From Candidatus Bathyarchaeota archaeon (GTDB lineage: Archaea; Thermoproteota; Bathyarchaeia; TCS64): DNA of 36,222 nt. A program made the position numbers and the translations under genes. The DNA lies in the NCBI GenBank assembly GCA_020346605.1, contig CP070784.1, positions 970,979 to 1,007,200 on the forward strand. Direction: 5' to 3'. Numbering within the stretch: the stretch's first letter is position 1; each line of letters begins with the position of its first letter. Below, in pieces: positions 1-7,157 of this stretch. The notes under the pieces are model-generated. The model made no database searches, had not been told where the DNA came from, and saw only the letters and a program-made list of their open reading frames with translations.

Positions 1-306
1 CTGGATAGTTCGTGGATCGTGGTGAATACGAGCGTGAGCGAGTGCCTGCCCGTCTCCTTCCTCGAGGCGGGCGCCCACGGATGCGCTATCCTCAGTTTTC
101 ATGACCCAGATGGCTTTGCCAGCAACTTCGGGTACCACGTGACCGATGGCGACCTCGATGAGGGCCTCCTGAGCCTTTTACAGGACGATGCTTGGAGGGA
201 GAGGGGTAGGAGGGGTTTCGCCTACGTCTCTGATGTCCACGAGCTTAACAGGGTCGTCGACCTGCACCTGGCCGCCTATGGGGCCCTCCTATCCGGGGTT
301 AGATGA
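1..306 (+). CDS. Glycosyltransferase family 1/4-like, C-terminal fragment (5' end outside window)
   Basis: The reading frame is open from the first base, so this is the 3' end of a gene that begins before the window. The residues resemble the end of the GT-B nucleotide-sugar binding domain of family 1/4 glycosyltransferases: a serine-rich SVSE segment, then a conserved E-A-G-A-x-G stretch that usually binds the donor sugar nucleotide, then a terminal helix. The donor and acceptor cannot be told from this piece. It ends in TGA and overlaps by 8 bases, tail to tail, the end of the CoA-transferase gene on the other strand. Family assignment is moderately secure; nothing supports a specific pathway apart from the other glycosyltransferase-type genes at 20-23 kb. 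Confidence 0.7.
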   Translation: MDSSWIVVNTSVSECLPVSFLEAGAHGCAILSFHDPDGFASNFGYHVTDGDLDEGLLSLLQDDAWRERGRRGFAYVSDVHELNRVVDLHLAAYGALLSGVR

Positions 307-1429
307 CCCCTGCCTTCCTGAGCCCCTCGACCTCCTCCTTCGAGAGGCCCAGCAGCTCCGAGTAGACCTCTTCGTTGTGCTGGCCCAGCAGGGGAGCGGG
401 CGTCGAAATGTGCCCCTTGGTCTCTGAGAACTTTATGGCGAATCCGGGGAGCGTCGTTTCGCCCAGGACGGGGTGGTCCACCTTGACGAACATCTCCCTC
501 GCCCGGGCGTGCTCGTTGGCCAGCGTCTGGTCGAGGTCCTGGACGGGGGCTACGGGGACTCCCGTCTTCGCCAGTTGCTCGACGACCTCGTCCACGGTGC
601 GTTCCGCCACCCACTTCGTCACCATGTCCGGGGTGAGCTCCTCGACTCCCAGCAGCTCCTGGAACCAGTCGGTGATGCGGCCTGCGGGGAGGCTGAACAT
701 GACGTACCCGTCCTCCGCCTTGTGGAGGCCCGAGACCCTGACCCCACCCGACGTCGCTGCCCCCCTGAACGTGTTGTTGACGAGGTTCCAGAAAGAGAAG
801 CTCTGCATCACGCCGATCATCGAGTCCATCTGGGCGACGTCGATCCTCTGCCCCCTCCCCGTCCTGTTCCTGTGGTTGAGGGCCGCGAGGATCCCGATGA
901 GGCAGGTGAACCCGGGGATGGTGTCGGCGATGGCCTCCTGGGCCATGAGTGGCGGCCCCTCCGGGTCGATGGCGTCCTTCATCACCCACATGTAGCCGCT
1001 TGCCGCCTGGGCGATGGGGTCGAAGCTGCGGCGGTCGCTCCAGGGCCCGGTCTGGCCGAAGCCTGAGATGGAGGCGAAGATGATGCCCGGGTTGAGCTCG
1101 TGGAGGGTCTCCCAGCCGAGGCCGAGGCGGTCCATGGTGCCGGCGGAGAAGTTCTCCATCACGACGTCGGACTTTTTCACCATCTTCCTGAACATCTCGT
1201 TCCCCCGTGGGTCCTTGAGGTCGAGTGTGACCCCCTTCTTGCAGCGGTTGAGGAACACAAAGTAGGGGCTCGTCCCCTTGACGAGGGGAGGGAACATCCT
1301 CGTCCTGTCCCCCCAGGCCGGCTCAATCTTTATGACCTCGGCGCCCATCGCGGCCATGTAGAGGGTGCAGATGGGGCCGGCGTGGGCGTGGGTGAGGTCG
1401 AGGACCCTGATGCCTTCCAATGCCTTCAT
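299..1429 (-). CDS. CaiB/BaiF family (class III) CoA-transferase
   Basis: This 376-residue protein has the expected length and pattern of class III CoA-transferases, which move CoA between carboxylic acids through an aspartyl-CoA thioester. The N-terminus has the family opening (L-x-G-I-R-V-L-D-L-T), followed by the G-A-E-V-I-K-I-E-P segment and the V-V-M-E-N-F segment. Asp169, in A-D-T-I-P-G, fits the catalytic aspartate. The tail has the usual G-x-P-V-A-P-V and L-G-Q-H-N motifs. The ATG start at 1429 lies about 32 bases after an AT-rich TATA-like stretch. The substrate cannot be deduced. Downstream (on the other strand) is the end of a glycosyltransferase, so it is probably a single-gene unit. 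Confidence 0.9.
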   Translation of the reverse strand: MKALEGIRVLDLTHAHAGPICTLYMAAMGAEVIKIEPAWGDRTRMFPPLVKGTSPYFVFLNRCKKGVTLDLKDPRGNEMFRKMVKKSDVVMENFSAGTMDRLGLGWETLHELNPGIIFASISGFGQTGPWSDRRSFDPIAQAASGYMWVMKDAIDPEGPPLMAQEAIADTIPGFTCLIGILAALNHRNRTGRGQRIDVAQMDSMIGVMQSFSFWNLVNNTFRGAATSGGVRVSGLHKAEDGYVMFSLPAGRITDWFQELLGVEELTPDMVTKWVAERTVDEVVEQLAKTGVPVAPVQDLDQTLANEHARAREMFVKVDHPVLGETTLPGFAIKFSETKGHISTPAPLLGQHNEEVYSELLGLSKEEVEGLRKAGVI

Positions 1430-1460
1430 CCAATCAACTCAGGAACAGAAGGTGGAGGAA

Positions 1461-1470
1461 AATAAAATAT
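1461..1470 (-). promoter_or_regulatory. TATA-like element for the CoA-transferase gene
   Basis: On the minus strand this reads as an AT-only run resembling an archaeal TATA box. It sits about 32 bases upstream of the ATG at 1429, consistent with a very short leader. It lies in the 52-base gap between this gene and the end of the M81 pseudogene. Confidence 0.5.
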
Positions 1471-1481
1471 TATCTGGGAGG

Positions 1482-2983
1482 CTACTCGTCCTCCATCGAC
1501 TTCAGCTCGGTGATGCCCAGCATCTCCATGTCCAAGGGGAAGATGGGGCGCCTGAGGTTCTTGAAGCCGAAGCCGGCGAGCCGGGGGCTCGTCAGTCCCG
1601 GTGTGTCGAGCTCGATCACCTCCTTGGCGATAGGCTCGTGGGCCGCCCTGTAGTGGACGGAGGACTTGACGAGGATGAACCTCTTCTCCGTGGGCTCGAT
1701 GCCGAGGTTCCGGTAGAGCTGGAGGTCCGTGGGCTGGAGCCGCTTCTCGGTGACGATGATGTCCAATTCTCCGACCCGCAGCACAGCGGTGAGCCCCATG
1801 TCGGCCTGCGAGCCAGTCCCCATCGGGCCCTTCCTTATGTACTTTCCGTCGGAGATGAGTCTGACCATCCCGGACACCCTGACGGGTGCGCCGTGGAGTT
1901 CGTCCATCTTCCCGCCCAGATCCAGTGTGACCTCTTCACCGACACCGGCGTCCGACATCTCCTTGACCGCCTGGGGGTCCGACATCACCGCGAGCACCCC
2001 GCTCTCCAGCCCTGCTTCGAGGACTGCCTTGAGGACCACGGTCCCGTCGCAGGGGGCCCCGCCACCCGGGTTGTCCCCTATGTCGGCCAAGACGATCGGC
2101 CCCTTATCCGAAGTTGCTACCTCTTGAGGGCGTCCTTCACCGGTGTCGGCTTGACCAAGAAGTCCCTGCGCAGGCTCCATGCGAGTTCGTTGAGTCTGTC
2201 CGCGCAACTGTCCGCGAGTTCTTGATCGTCGTTGGTGGTGACGATGAAGCTGAGGCCCACGTCCTAGAAGTCGGACCAGGGGAAGCCGGCGGCCACGGTG
2301 ATTGTCTCTACTCCGGGGAGCCCCTCCATCCGGAACGCCTCCTCCATAAGCCTCTTCATGGGATACCGGCCCGTGAACTGGGCCTGGAGCGCCCGCATCA
2401 TCGGTGGCTACCTGAAGGCCTTCGTCGGCCTAAGGCTCCCGTCGAGGAGCCTCTCCATGACGTCGATGGCCTCGAGCCCCCTGTCGTAGCCGTCGACGTG
2501 TGGGTATGTGTCGTACCCGATGAGGACGTCGGCGCTCTCCACCATTAGCTTGGTGTTGTTGGCGTGGAGGTCGAAGGTGGAGACGACTGGCTTTTCCCCG
2601 GCGAGCTTCCTCACCTCTGACAGGATGTGGCCCTCGATATCGTCGTGGTTCTCGCTCACCCCCGCGTGGTGGAGGTGGAGGGCGATCCCGTCGAACTCCC
2701 CAGCGCCTTCAATGCCCTCGAGGATCTGCCCCAGGAGGGTGTCGAAGGCCTCTGCGGTCACCCGTCCCGACGGGGTGGCTGAGGCGAAAACAGTGGGGAT
2801 GAGCTCGAAACCGTGCCTCTCGCAGCCGTCCATGAGGCCCCCGACTGGGGTCCTCGTGACCCTGAAGTAGTCGAAGACCTCCTCGCCGTAGAGGAGGCGC
2901 CTCCTCTCGAACTTCTCGAGATCGGTCACGATGTTTGAGAGAACGTTCGTCTCGTGGGAGATGGTTCCCGTGACTATGCGCAT
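1482..2983 (-). pseudogene. Disrupted M81 family metallopeptidase (MlrC-type): two in-frame TAGs and one frameshift
   Basis: The whole span encodes a roughly 500-residue M81/MlrC-like protein, the usual family length, but not in one open frame. The N-terminal part starts at the ATG at 2983 (M-R-I-V-T-G) and includes the S-H-E-T-N segment, the G-I-A-L-H-L-H-H-A-G segment and the S-T-F-D-L-H-A-N metal-site segment. It meets TAG at 2410-2408. The same frame then resumes clear homology (P-P-M-M-R-A-L-Q-A-Q), meets a second TAG at 2266-2264 in the A-G-F-P-W-S-D-F region, and continues to about 2123. There the frame shifts by one base and carries on into A-D-I-G-D-N-P-G-G-G and the C-terminal domain, ending at 1482. 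Restoring one A would give L-K-E-V-A across the junction. It is either a decaying gene, assembly errors or, less likely, recoding. Confidence 0.85.
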
Positions 2984-3087
2984 AGAACACTCACACCTAG
3001 AAATCATCCAACATTGGGAAAACGTTACCAGTAATCACGCCGGGAAACGTCGAGACGCGGGCGTTGGTTCTTTAACTGATGGGATGG

Positions 3088-3096
3088 TTTTATTAT
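3088..3096 (+). promoter_or_regulatory. TATA box for the UroD-corrinoid operon
   Basis: A T/A-only run, TTTTATTAT, ends 26 bases before the ATG at 3123. This spacing fits a leaderless or nearly leaderless archaeal transcript and helps decide the start over the longer upstream open frame. Confidence 0.6.
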
Positions 3097-3122
3097 CATA
3101 CGAGACGTTCCGAGGGTTGTGC

Positions 3123-4265
3123 ATGTACGACGAGATAATGGCGGTCTACGAGGGGAGGGAGGGCCTCCCGCTGGTCTTCCAGCCGAGACTGAGGCACTGG
3201 TTCGACGTCAACTTCAACGCCGGGACCCTTCCCGACAGGTATCATGGAATGTACCTCGACGAGGTCTATAGGGACCTGGGCGTCTCCCCCCGTGAGGTCT
3301 GGGGGCCCAGGAGGATGGGCTCGGAATTATCGGGCTACTTCGCCCTGTCGAACATCGAGGGAGACGACATCCAGGTCTGGACCAGGAGGATGAGAGGATA
3401 CGGGGGGGAGAGCGAGGACGACTACCTCGTCACCGAGATCAGGACCCCCGTAGGGAGCCTCCGGCAGGTGCAGAGGTACACGGAGCACGGCACCTCCCTC
3501 ATGAACGTCGAGTATTACCTGAAGGGCCTCGAGGACCTCAAGGTCTTCGAGCACGTCCTGGGGGAGAGGAGCTACTGGTGGAACCAGAACCGCTACGAGT
3601 GGGGTAAGAAACGGTACGGAAAGAATATCCCCCTCCGGGCCAACCTCGAGAGGAGCCCCATCATGTGGCTCATCGTGGGGCTCATGGGATTCAAGAAAAC
3701 GGTGACCATGATCTGGAGGCACCCCGAGGCGATGAAGGAGTTCATAAGGGTCCTCGAAACCGAACATGTCAAGCAGATCGATGCCTACAGGGGGAAGCCC
3801 GTGGCGGAGCTCAGCTTCGGGGACAACATGCACCAGGACCTCTGCCCGCCGCCCTACTTCAGGGACTACGTCATCCCCTTCTACCAGAGGGTGATGCCCA
3901 GGGTCCACGCCCAGGGCATGGTGGCGACCTCCCACTGGGACGGATACGTGAAGCAGCTCCTCCCCCTCGTCGGGGAGACGGGGCTAGACGGGCTCGAGTG
4001 CGTCACCCCCCTGCCCCAGGGGGATGTCACCCTCGGGGAGATGAAGGAGAGGATGGTGGGCATGTTCCTGAGGGACGGTATCCCCGCCGTCCTCATGTGC
4101 CCCTGGACCCCCATGGAGACCCTTGAGAGCCACGTGAGGAAGCTTATTGAGGCCTTCTACCCGAGTCTCATCCTCGGGGTCTCGGACCTGCTCCCGGCGA
4201 ACGGGGACTTGGAGAGAGTCAGGCTCGTGAACGGGATTGTCGAGGAGTTCAACGAGGGGCTGTGA
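3123..4265 (+). CDS. UroD-fold methyltransferase family protein (likely corrinoid-dependent)
   Basis: This 380-residue protein resembles the uroporphyrinogen decarboxylase-fold methyltransferases (MtaA/MtbA/MtvB group) rather than true haem-pathway UroD. Visible hallmarks are the late barrel segments S-F-G-D-N-M-H-Q-D, T-S-H-W-D-G (His271), G-L-E-C-V-T-P (Cys293) and the C-terminal L-G-V-S-D-L-L-P-A-N-G-D helix region; His271 and Cys293 are candidates for zinc binding. It is immediately followed by a corrinoid protein gene, 10 bases after its TGA. That pairing suggests methyl transfer to or from a cobalamin carrier. The methyl donor (methoxylated compound, methylamine or another) is not visible. 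I chose the ATG at 3123 because a TATA box sits just upstream; an open frame extends back to 2931 but overlaps the divergent gene. Confidence 0.82.
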   Translation: MYDEIMAVYEGREGLPLVFQPRLRHWFDVNFNAGTLPDRYHGMYLDEVYRDLGVSPREVWGPRRMGSELSGYFALSNIEGDDIQVWTRRMRGYGGESEDDYLVTEIRTPVGSLRQVQRYTEHGTSLMNVEYYLKGLEDLKVFEHVLGERSYWWNQNRYEWGKKRYGKNIPLRANLERSPIMWLIVGLMGFKKTVTMIWRHPEAMKEFIRVLETEHVKQIDAYRGKPVAELSFGDNMHQDLCPPPYFRDYVIPFYQRVMPRVHAQGMVATSHWDGYVKQLLPLVGETGLDGLECVTPLPQGDVTLGEMKERMVGMFLRDGIPAVLMCPWTPMETLESHVRKLIEAFYPSLILGVSDLLPANGDLERVRLVNGIVEEFNEGL

Positions 4266-4275
4266 GGGAGAGAAG

Positions 4276-4920
4276 GTGGCGATCAACGAGTTATTCGATG
4301 ATATGAAGACCGCCCTTGTGGAGTTCGAGGTGGACTCGCTGAAGGAGATGGTGCGAGGAGCCCTCGACAAGGGAGTGCGGGCAGAGGAGATCATTGACGT
4401 CCTCTCGGAGGGGATGGACATCGTGGGGGAGAAGTATCAGGAGGGGGAGTACTTCGTCACGTCGCTCATCATCGCCGGGGAGACGATGAAAGAGGCCCTC
4501 GATGTGCTGGAACCCCACTTGAGCGGTCAGGGAGGCGCCAAACGCGGAAAAATCGTCGTGGCGACCGTGGCCGGGGACATCCACGACATCGGGAAGAACA
4601 TATTCATGACGTTGATGGACACCGCAGGATTCGACGTGATCGACCTGGGAGTCGACGTATCCGCCGACGCCATCGTCGGAGCCGTCAAGGAGCACGACCC
4701 CGACATCCTGGGGCTCTCCGCCCTCCTGACCACTAACCTGGAGCAGTTTCCCCTGATCGTCGAGATGCTTTGGAAGGAGGGCCTTAGGAGCCACGTCAAG
4801 ATCATAGTAGGCGGCGCCACGATAACCGAAGAGTTCGCCAGAGGTGCCGGGGTCGACGCACACGCCAAGACGGCCGTCGAGGGCGTAAACATCTGCAAGG
4901 CTTGGACCGAAGGTTCGTAG
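4276..4920 (+). CDS. Corrinoid (cobalamin-binding) methyltransferase protein, MtaC/MtbC type
   Basis: This 214-residue protein has the two-domain form of corrinoid proteins of methyltransferase systems. The first 80 or so residues form the helical cap, and the rest is the Rossmann-like B12 domain. The cobalt-ligand motif D-x-H-x-x-G is present as G-D-I-H-D-I-G-K-N, making His103 the predicted lower axial ligand. G-L-S-A-L-L-T-T and V-G-G-A-T-I-T further along bind the nucleotide tail in relatives. The GTG start at 4276 follows a purine-rich GAGGGAGAGAAG ribosome-binding stretch. The gene probably shares a transcript with the UroD-fold methyltransferase before it, and the pair likely forms a methyl-donor-specific module. 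No reductive-activation protein is nearby. Confidence 0.92.
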   Translation: MAINELFDDMKTALVEFEVDSLKEMVRGALDKGVRAEEIIDVLSEGMDIVGEKYQEGEYFVTSLIIAGETMKEALDVLEPHLSGQGGAKRGKIVVATVAGDIHDIGKNIFMTLMDTAGFDVIDLGVDVSADAIVGAVKEHDPDILGLSALLTTNLEQFPLIVEMLWKEGLRSHVKIIVGGATITEEFARGAGVDAHAKTAVEGVNICKAWTEGS

Positions 4921-4946
4921 TCTCCTGCTCGTACAATTGTGTTTTA

Positions 4947-5516
4947 TTACCATTCGAAGAAGCGGGTGAGGTCCACCTCTTTCTCGGGCTTCCCCTCCAC
5001 TCTGGGGAGGATCCCCTCGGTCACCAGGAGCCTCCTCTTGTTGTTCAACCTCTCCGGGTCGTAGCCACCGCCGAATCCCCCGATGCCCCCGTTCGACCAG
5101 ATTACACGGTGGCAGGGGATGACGATGCCGCAGGGGTTAGCCCCGACAGCGTTCCCCACGGCCCTCGCCGCTCGGGGCCTCCCGATGGCCTCGGCGAGCC
5201 TCCCGTAGGACGAGAGCTTACCGTGGGGTATGGCGTGGATGGCGTGCCAGACCTCTTTCTGGAACTTGGTCCCCATCAGATCCAGGGGTAGATCGAAGGA
5301 GACAGGTTCCCCCTGGCTCCACGATTCGAGCTGTCTCCTGAGTTCGTCGAACCTTCCGGGATCGCGAACCAACTCGGCATCGACGGTTCGCATCAGGCCT
5401 TTCGTGAAGGAGTCCCTCGATGTGAGCGCTGAGACGTTCACGAGGCCCTTGTCTGAAGCGGCAGCCCAGACCTCTCCCATCGGGAGCTCTATCAGATCGT
5501 AATAGATCTTCTCCAT
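4947..5516 (-). CDS. ogt: Methylated-DNA-[protein]-cysteine S-methyltransferase (Ogt/MGMT)
   Basis: The protein repairs O6-alkylguanine in DNA by moving the alkyl group to its own cysteine. The active-site motif I-P-C-H-R-V is present, with Cys about 25 residues after the helix-turn-helix arginine-finger segment (G-R-P-R-A-A-R-A-V-G). The downstream G-G-Y segment and the C-terminal helix are also present, giving about 189 residues, normal for the family. An upstream TTG at 5522 would add two residues; I prefer the ATG at 5516. It is convergent with the corrinoid gene. The likeness is to a DNA-repair enzyme, not to the neighbouring methyl-corrinoid system, so the adjacency of methyltransferases may be coincidence. 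Confidence 0.95.
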   Translation of the reverse strand: MEKIYYDLIELPMGEVWAAASDKGLVNVSALTSRDSFTKGLMRTVDAELVRDPGRFDELRRQLESWSQGEPVSFDLPLDLMGTKFQKEVWHAIHAIPHGKLSSYGRLAEAIGRPRAARAVGNAVGANPCGIVIPCHRVIWSNGGIGGFGGGYDPERLNNKRRLLVTEGILPRVEGKPEKEVDLTRFFEW

Positions 5517-5647
5517 AATCAAATCACATTATGTTTTTCTGAATGACCTAGGAAAGATAACCGTGTAACGGCTTAAAACCGTATTGACGCCATTTGGTAC
5601 ATTAACATCAGTGTGCGCGCGTCGGTAGATTTGGATGTTTTGGGCTG

Positions 5648-5658
5648 TATAGACTATA
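5648..5658. promoter_or_regulatory. Palindrome TATAG-A-CTATA upstream of the NptA-like gene (candidate operator)
   Basis: An 11-base perfect inverted repeat with a one-base centre lies about 25 bases upstream of the TATA box. The same arms, with T at the centre, recur at 6947-6957 ahead of the second phosphate transporter. Shared occurrence suggests a common regulator; the regulator itself is not identified. Confidence 0.45.
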
Positions 5659-5682
5659 GAGGGTATGATATTCTATATATCT

Positions 5683-5693
5683 TATATAAATGA
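5683..5693 (+). promoter_or_regulatory. TATA box of the NptA-like transporter gene
   Basis: The segment TATATAAATGA is identical to the one at 6954-6964 before the PiT permease. The expected transcription start, 25-30 bases downstream, falls inside the inverted repeat at 5711-5730, giving an almost leaderless message from the TTG at 5731. Confidence 0.6.
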
Positions 5694-5710
5694 TGTTTAA
5701 ATCTAATATA

Positions 5711-5730
5711 GATTGATAGCCTAATCAATC
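5711..5730. promoter_or_regulatory. 7-bp inverted repeat just upstream of the NptA-like start codon
   Basis: Arms GATTGAT and ATCAATC are separated by 6 bases and abut the TTG start at 5731. The repeat would overlap the transcription start set by the TATA box at 5683, a position where a bound repressor blocks RNA polymerase. Confidence 0.4.
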
Positions 5731-6804
5731 TTGAGCACCAACGCCAAGAACGCCGCGGGATCGCTAGTCGCCATCTACTTCTTCGTATCCGGGATCATCG
5801 TGGTGAAGTCGGCCGCGGTACTCATGGGAGAGGCGCTGGCCGAGAAGATCATCCTGCTGATCAGCGACACGACGAGCGGAGTCTTCTCCGGCTGGATCGC
5901 CACGGCCCTCATTCAGAGCAGCGGGGCCTTCGACTCCATCGTAATCGCCTTCACGTCGTCGGGCGTGATGCCCCTCTCCCTCGCCGTCGCCACCATCATA
6001 GGCGCCGAGATAGGGACTACGGCCACCCCACTGCTCGTCTCCGTCCTCGGCCATCTGCGGAGAAAGGACCGGCTCTCCGCTAGCTTCAACGTGACGATGT
6101 CCCACGTCCTGTACAACCTCTTCACCCTCATGATCTTCTACCCGATAGAGCTCTTCTACGGCTCTTTCACAAAGGTCGCCGAGTGGGGCAGCACCCTCTT
6201 CTTGAGGGCGACATGGATCACTGCTATCCCCGACCTGCTGGACGTGCTGACCCCTTGGGTGGACCCCCTCCTCGAGATCATCCCCGCATGGTCGGGGCTT
6301 CTGATGGGAGGTGTGATGATGGTAGTTGCCCTCGGGGGCATCGAGAAGTACATGACGGCGATCTTCAGCATGCCCAAGTCGTGGAACCTCATCAGGGCGA
6401 CGTTCACAAAGCCGACCCGGGCTTTCATCGCTGGTTTCATTTTCACCGTCCTCGTGCCGAGCACCTCGGTGATGGTCTCCCTGCTCATCCCCCTCGCGGG
6501 GAGCGGAGTCATCCTCTCGGAGTACTACATTCTTCCCTACATACTGGGAGCCAACATCGGGACCGTGTTCGACGTCATGATAGCCGCCCTGGCGACAGGG
6601 GAATCCACCTCCCTGGGCGTCTGGATGGTACATCTCTCGATCAACCTAATAGGGGCCCTGATCTTCATCCCGATTCTGAAGCCCTTCAGCTCTCTCGTGA
6701 GGTGGACTGCGGATCGGATTGCAGTCTCACCGAAGTTTACACTGGCCATAGCCATGATCTTCTACTCGATACCCATCATGGTTATGCTCGCGTACTTTCT
6801 ATGA
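5731..6804 (+). CDS. Na+/phosphate cotransporter family protein (NptA/SLC34-like, PF02690)
   Basis: The 357-residue product is an integral membrane protein with about eight hydrophobic segments arranged as two inverted halves, as in type II Na/Pi carriers. The first half has the family signature A-L-I-Q-S-S-G-A followed by G-A-E-I-G-T-T. The second half carries the related V-P-S-T-S-V motif and G-A-N-I-G-T. It probably imports phosphate with sodium. The start is TTG at 5731, the only nearby candidate before an in-frame stop at 5722. After its TGA the same frame continues with a fragment of a DUF47/PhoU-like gene, the family that usually accompanies such carriers. Confidence 0.88.
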   Translation: MSTNAKNAAGSLVAIYFFVSGIIVVKSAAVLMGEALAEKIILLISDTTSGVFSGWIATALIQSSGAFDSIVIAFTSSGVMPLSLAVATIIGAEIGTTATPLLVSVLGHLRRKDRLSASFNVTMSHVLYNLFTLMIFYPIELFYGSFTKVAEWGSTLFLRATWITAIPDLLDVLTPWVDPLLEIIPAWSGLLMGGVMMVVALGGIEKYMTAIFSMPKSWNLIRATFTKPTRAFIAGFIFTVLVPSTSVMVSLLIPLAGSGVILSEYYILPYILGANIGTVFDVMIAALATGESTSLGVWMVHLSINLIGALIFIPILKPFSSLVRWTADRIAVSPKFTLAIAMIFYSIPIMVMLAYFL

Positions 6805-6951
6805 GAGTGGAAAACGGACTGGTCCGAGGAGGCCGGGAGGATACTCGCGATCATCCCCTTCCACAAGGCCCCCGACGAGATGAAGATGGCAGCCCAGAAC
6901 ATGTGCAAGGCCAACGTCGACTGCGAGATTCGGCCTATAGAGACAATATAG
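6805..6951 (+). pseudogene. Remnant of a DUF47/PhoU-like gene, in frame behind the NptA-like carrier
   Basis: Bases 6817-6924 are a 108-bp near copy of 8564-8671 inside the intact DUF47 gene, with only 4 mismatches. The fragment is read in the same frame as the upstream transporter, directly after its TGA: D-W-S-E-E-A-G-R-I-L-A-I-I-P and so on to A-N-V-D-C, then an unrelated tail to TAG at 6949. It has no start codon of its own and covers only about 36 of the 223 residues. Partial duplication, recombination with the downstream gene, or decay of a once complete partner gene could explain it. Confidence 0.85.
6817..6924 (+). repeat. Direct repeat copy A (matches 8564-8671)
   Basis: This copy aligns to 8564-8671 at a constant offset of 1,747 bases with 104 of 108 identities. 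The mismatches are a G/A at a codon first position (Glu versus Lys) and three silent third-position changes. High identity points to a recent origin or to gene conversion. Confidence 0.9.
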
Positions 6952-6957
6952 TCTATA
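6947..6957. promoter_or_regulatory. Palindrome TATAG-T-CTATA before the PiT permease (candidate operator)
   Basis: The same 5-bp arms as at 5648-5658 occur here, overlapping both the end of the DUF47 remnant and the TATA box at 6954. In this promoter a bound protein would directly compete with TBP. Confidence 0.45.
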
Positions 6958-6964
6958 TAAATGA
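6954..6964 (+). promoter_or_regulatory. TATA box upstream of the PiT permease
   Basis: TATATAAATGA is identical to 5683-5693. If used, transcription would start near 6985-6990 and leave a leader of about 170 bases before the ATG at 7158. That leader holds a TTGACCC/GGGTCAA inverted repeat (7067-7073 and 7091-7097) but no structure I recognise. Confidence 0.5.
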
Positions 6965-7157
6965 GTCTTTTAACCCAATTATAGAGCATTAGAAAGAGAG
7001 GTTTGATTCTAAATTACAGGAGCAGAGATCCTTATCGACTCGCTTGTTACTCAGATGCATTAACTGTTGACCCCATTATACTCCGTTTGAGGGTCAATAA
7101 GCCTCCGGAAAGGTTGCACGCATACACCAATGAAGAAAGGTCTACGGGGATAAGAGG

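Noticed and set aside
276..989. Long open frames opposite or out of frame with the CoA-transferase and other GC-rich genes
   Set aside because: They lack family features and overlap well-supported genes; high GC content creates such shadow frames.
1482..2983. Genome-wide reading of TAG as pyrrolysine
   Set aside because: Many clear genes in this window end at TAG in the right place (corrinoid protein, ferredoxin, oxidoreductase beta, Alba, GPN GTPase, Gfo oxidoreductase, DUF35), so TAG is an ordinary stop here.
7067..7097. TTGACCC/GGGTCAA inverted repeat in the PiT leader as a riboswitch
   Set aside because: Only one short stem with a 17-base loop is visible, with no conserved core of a known riboswitch.
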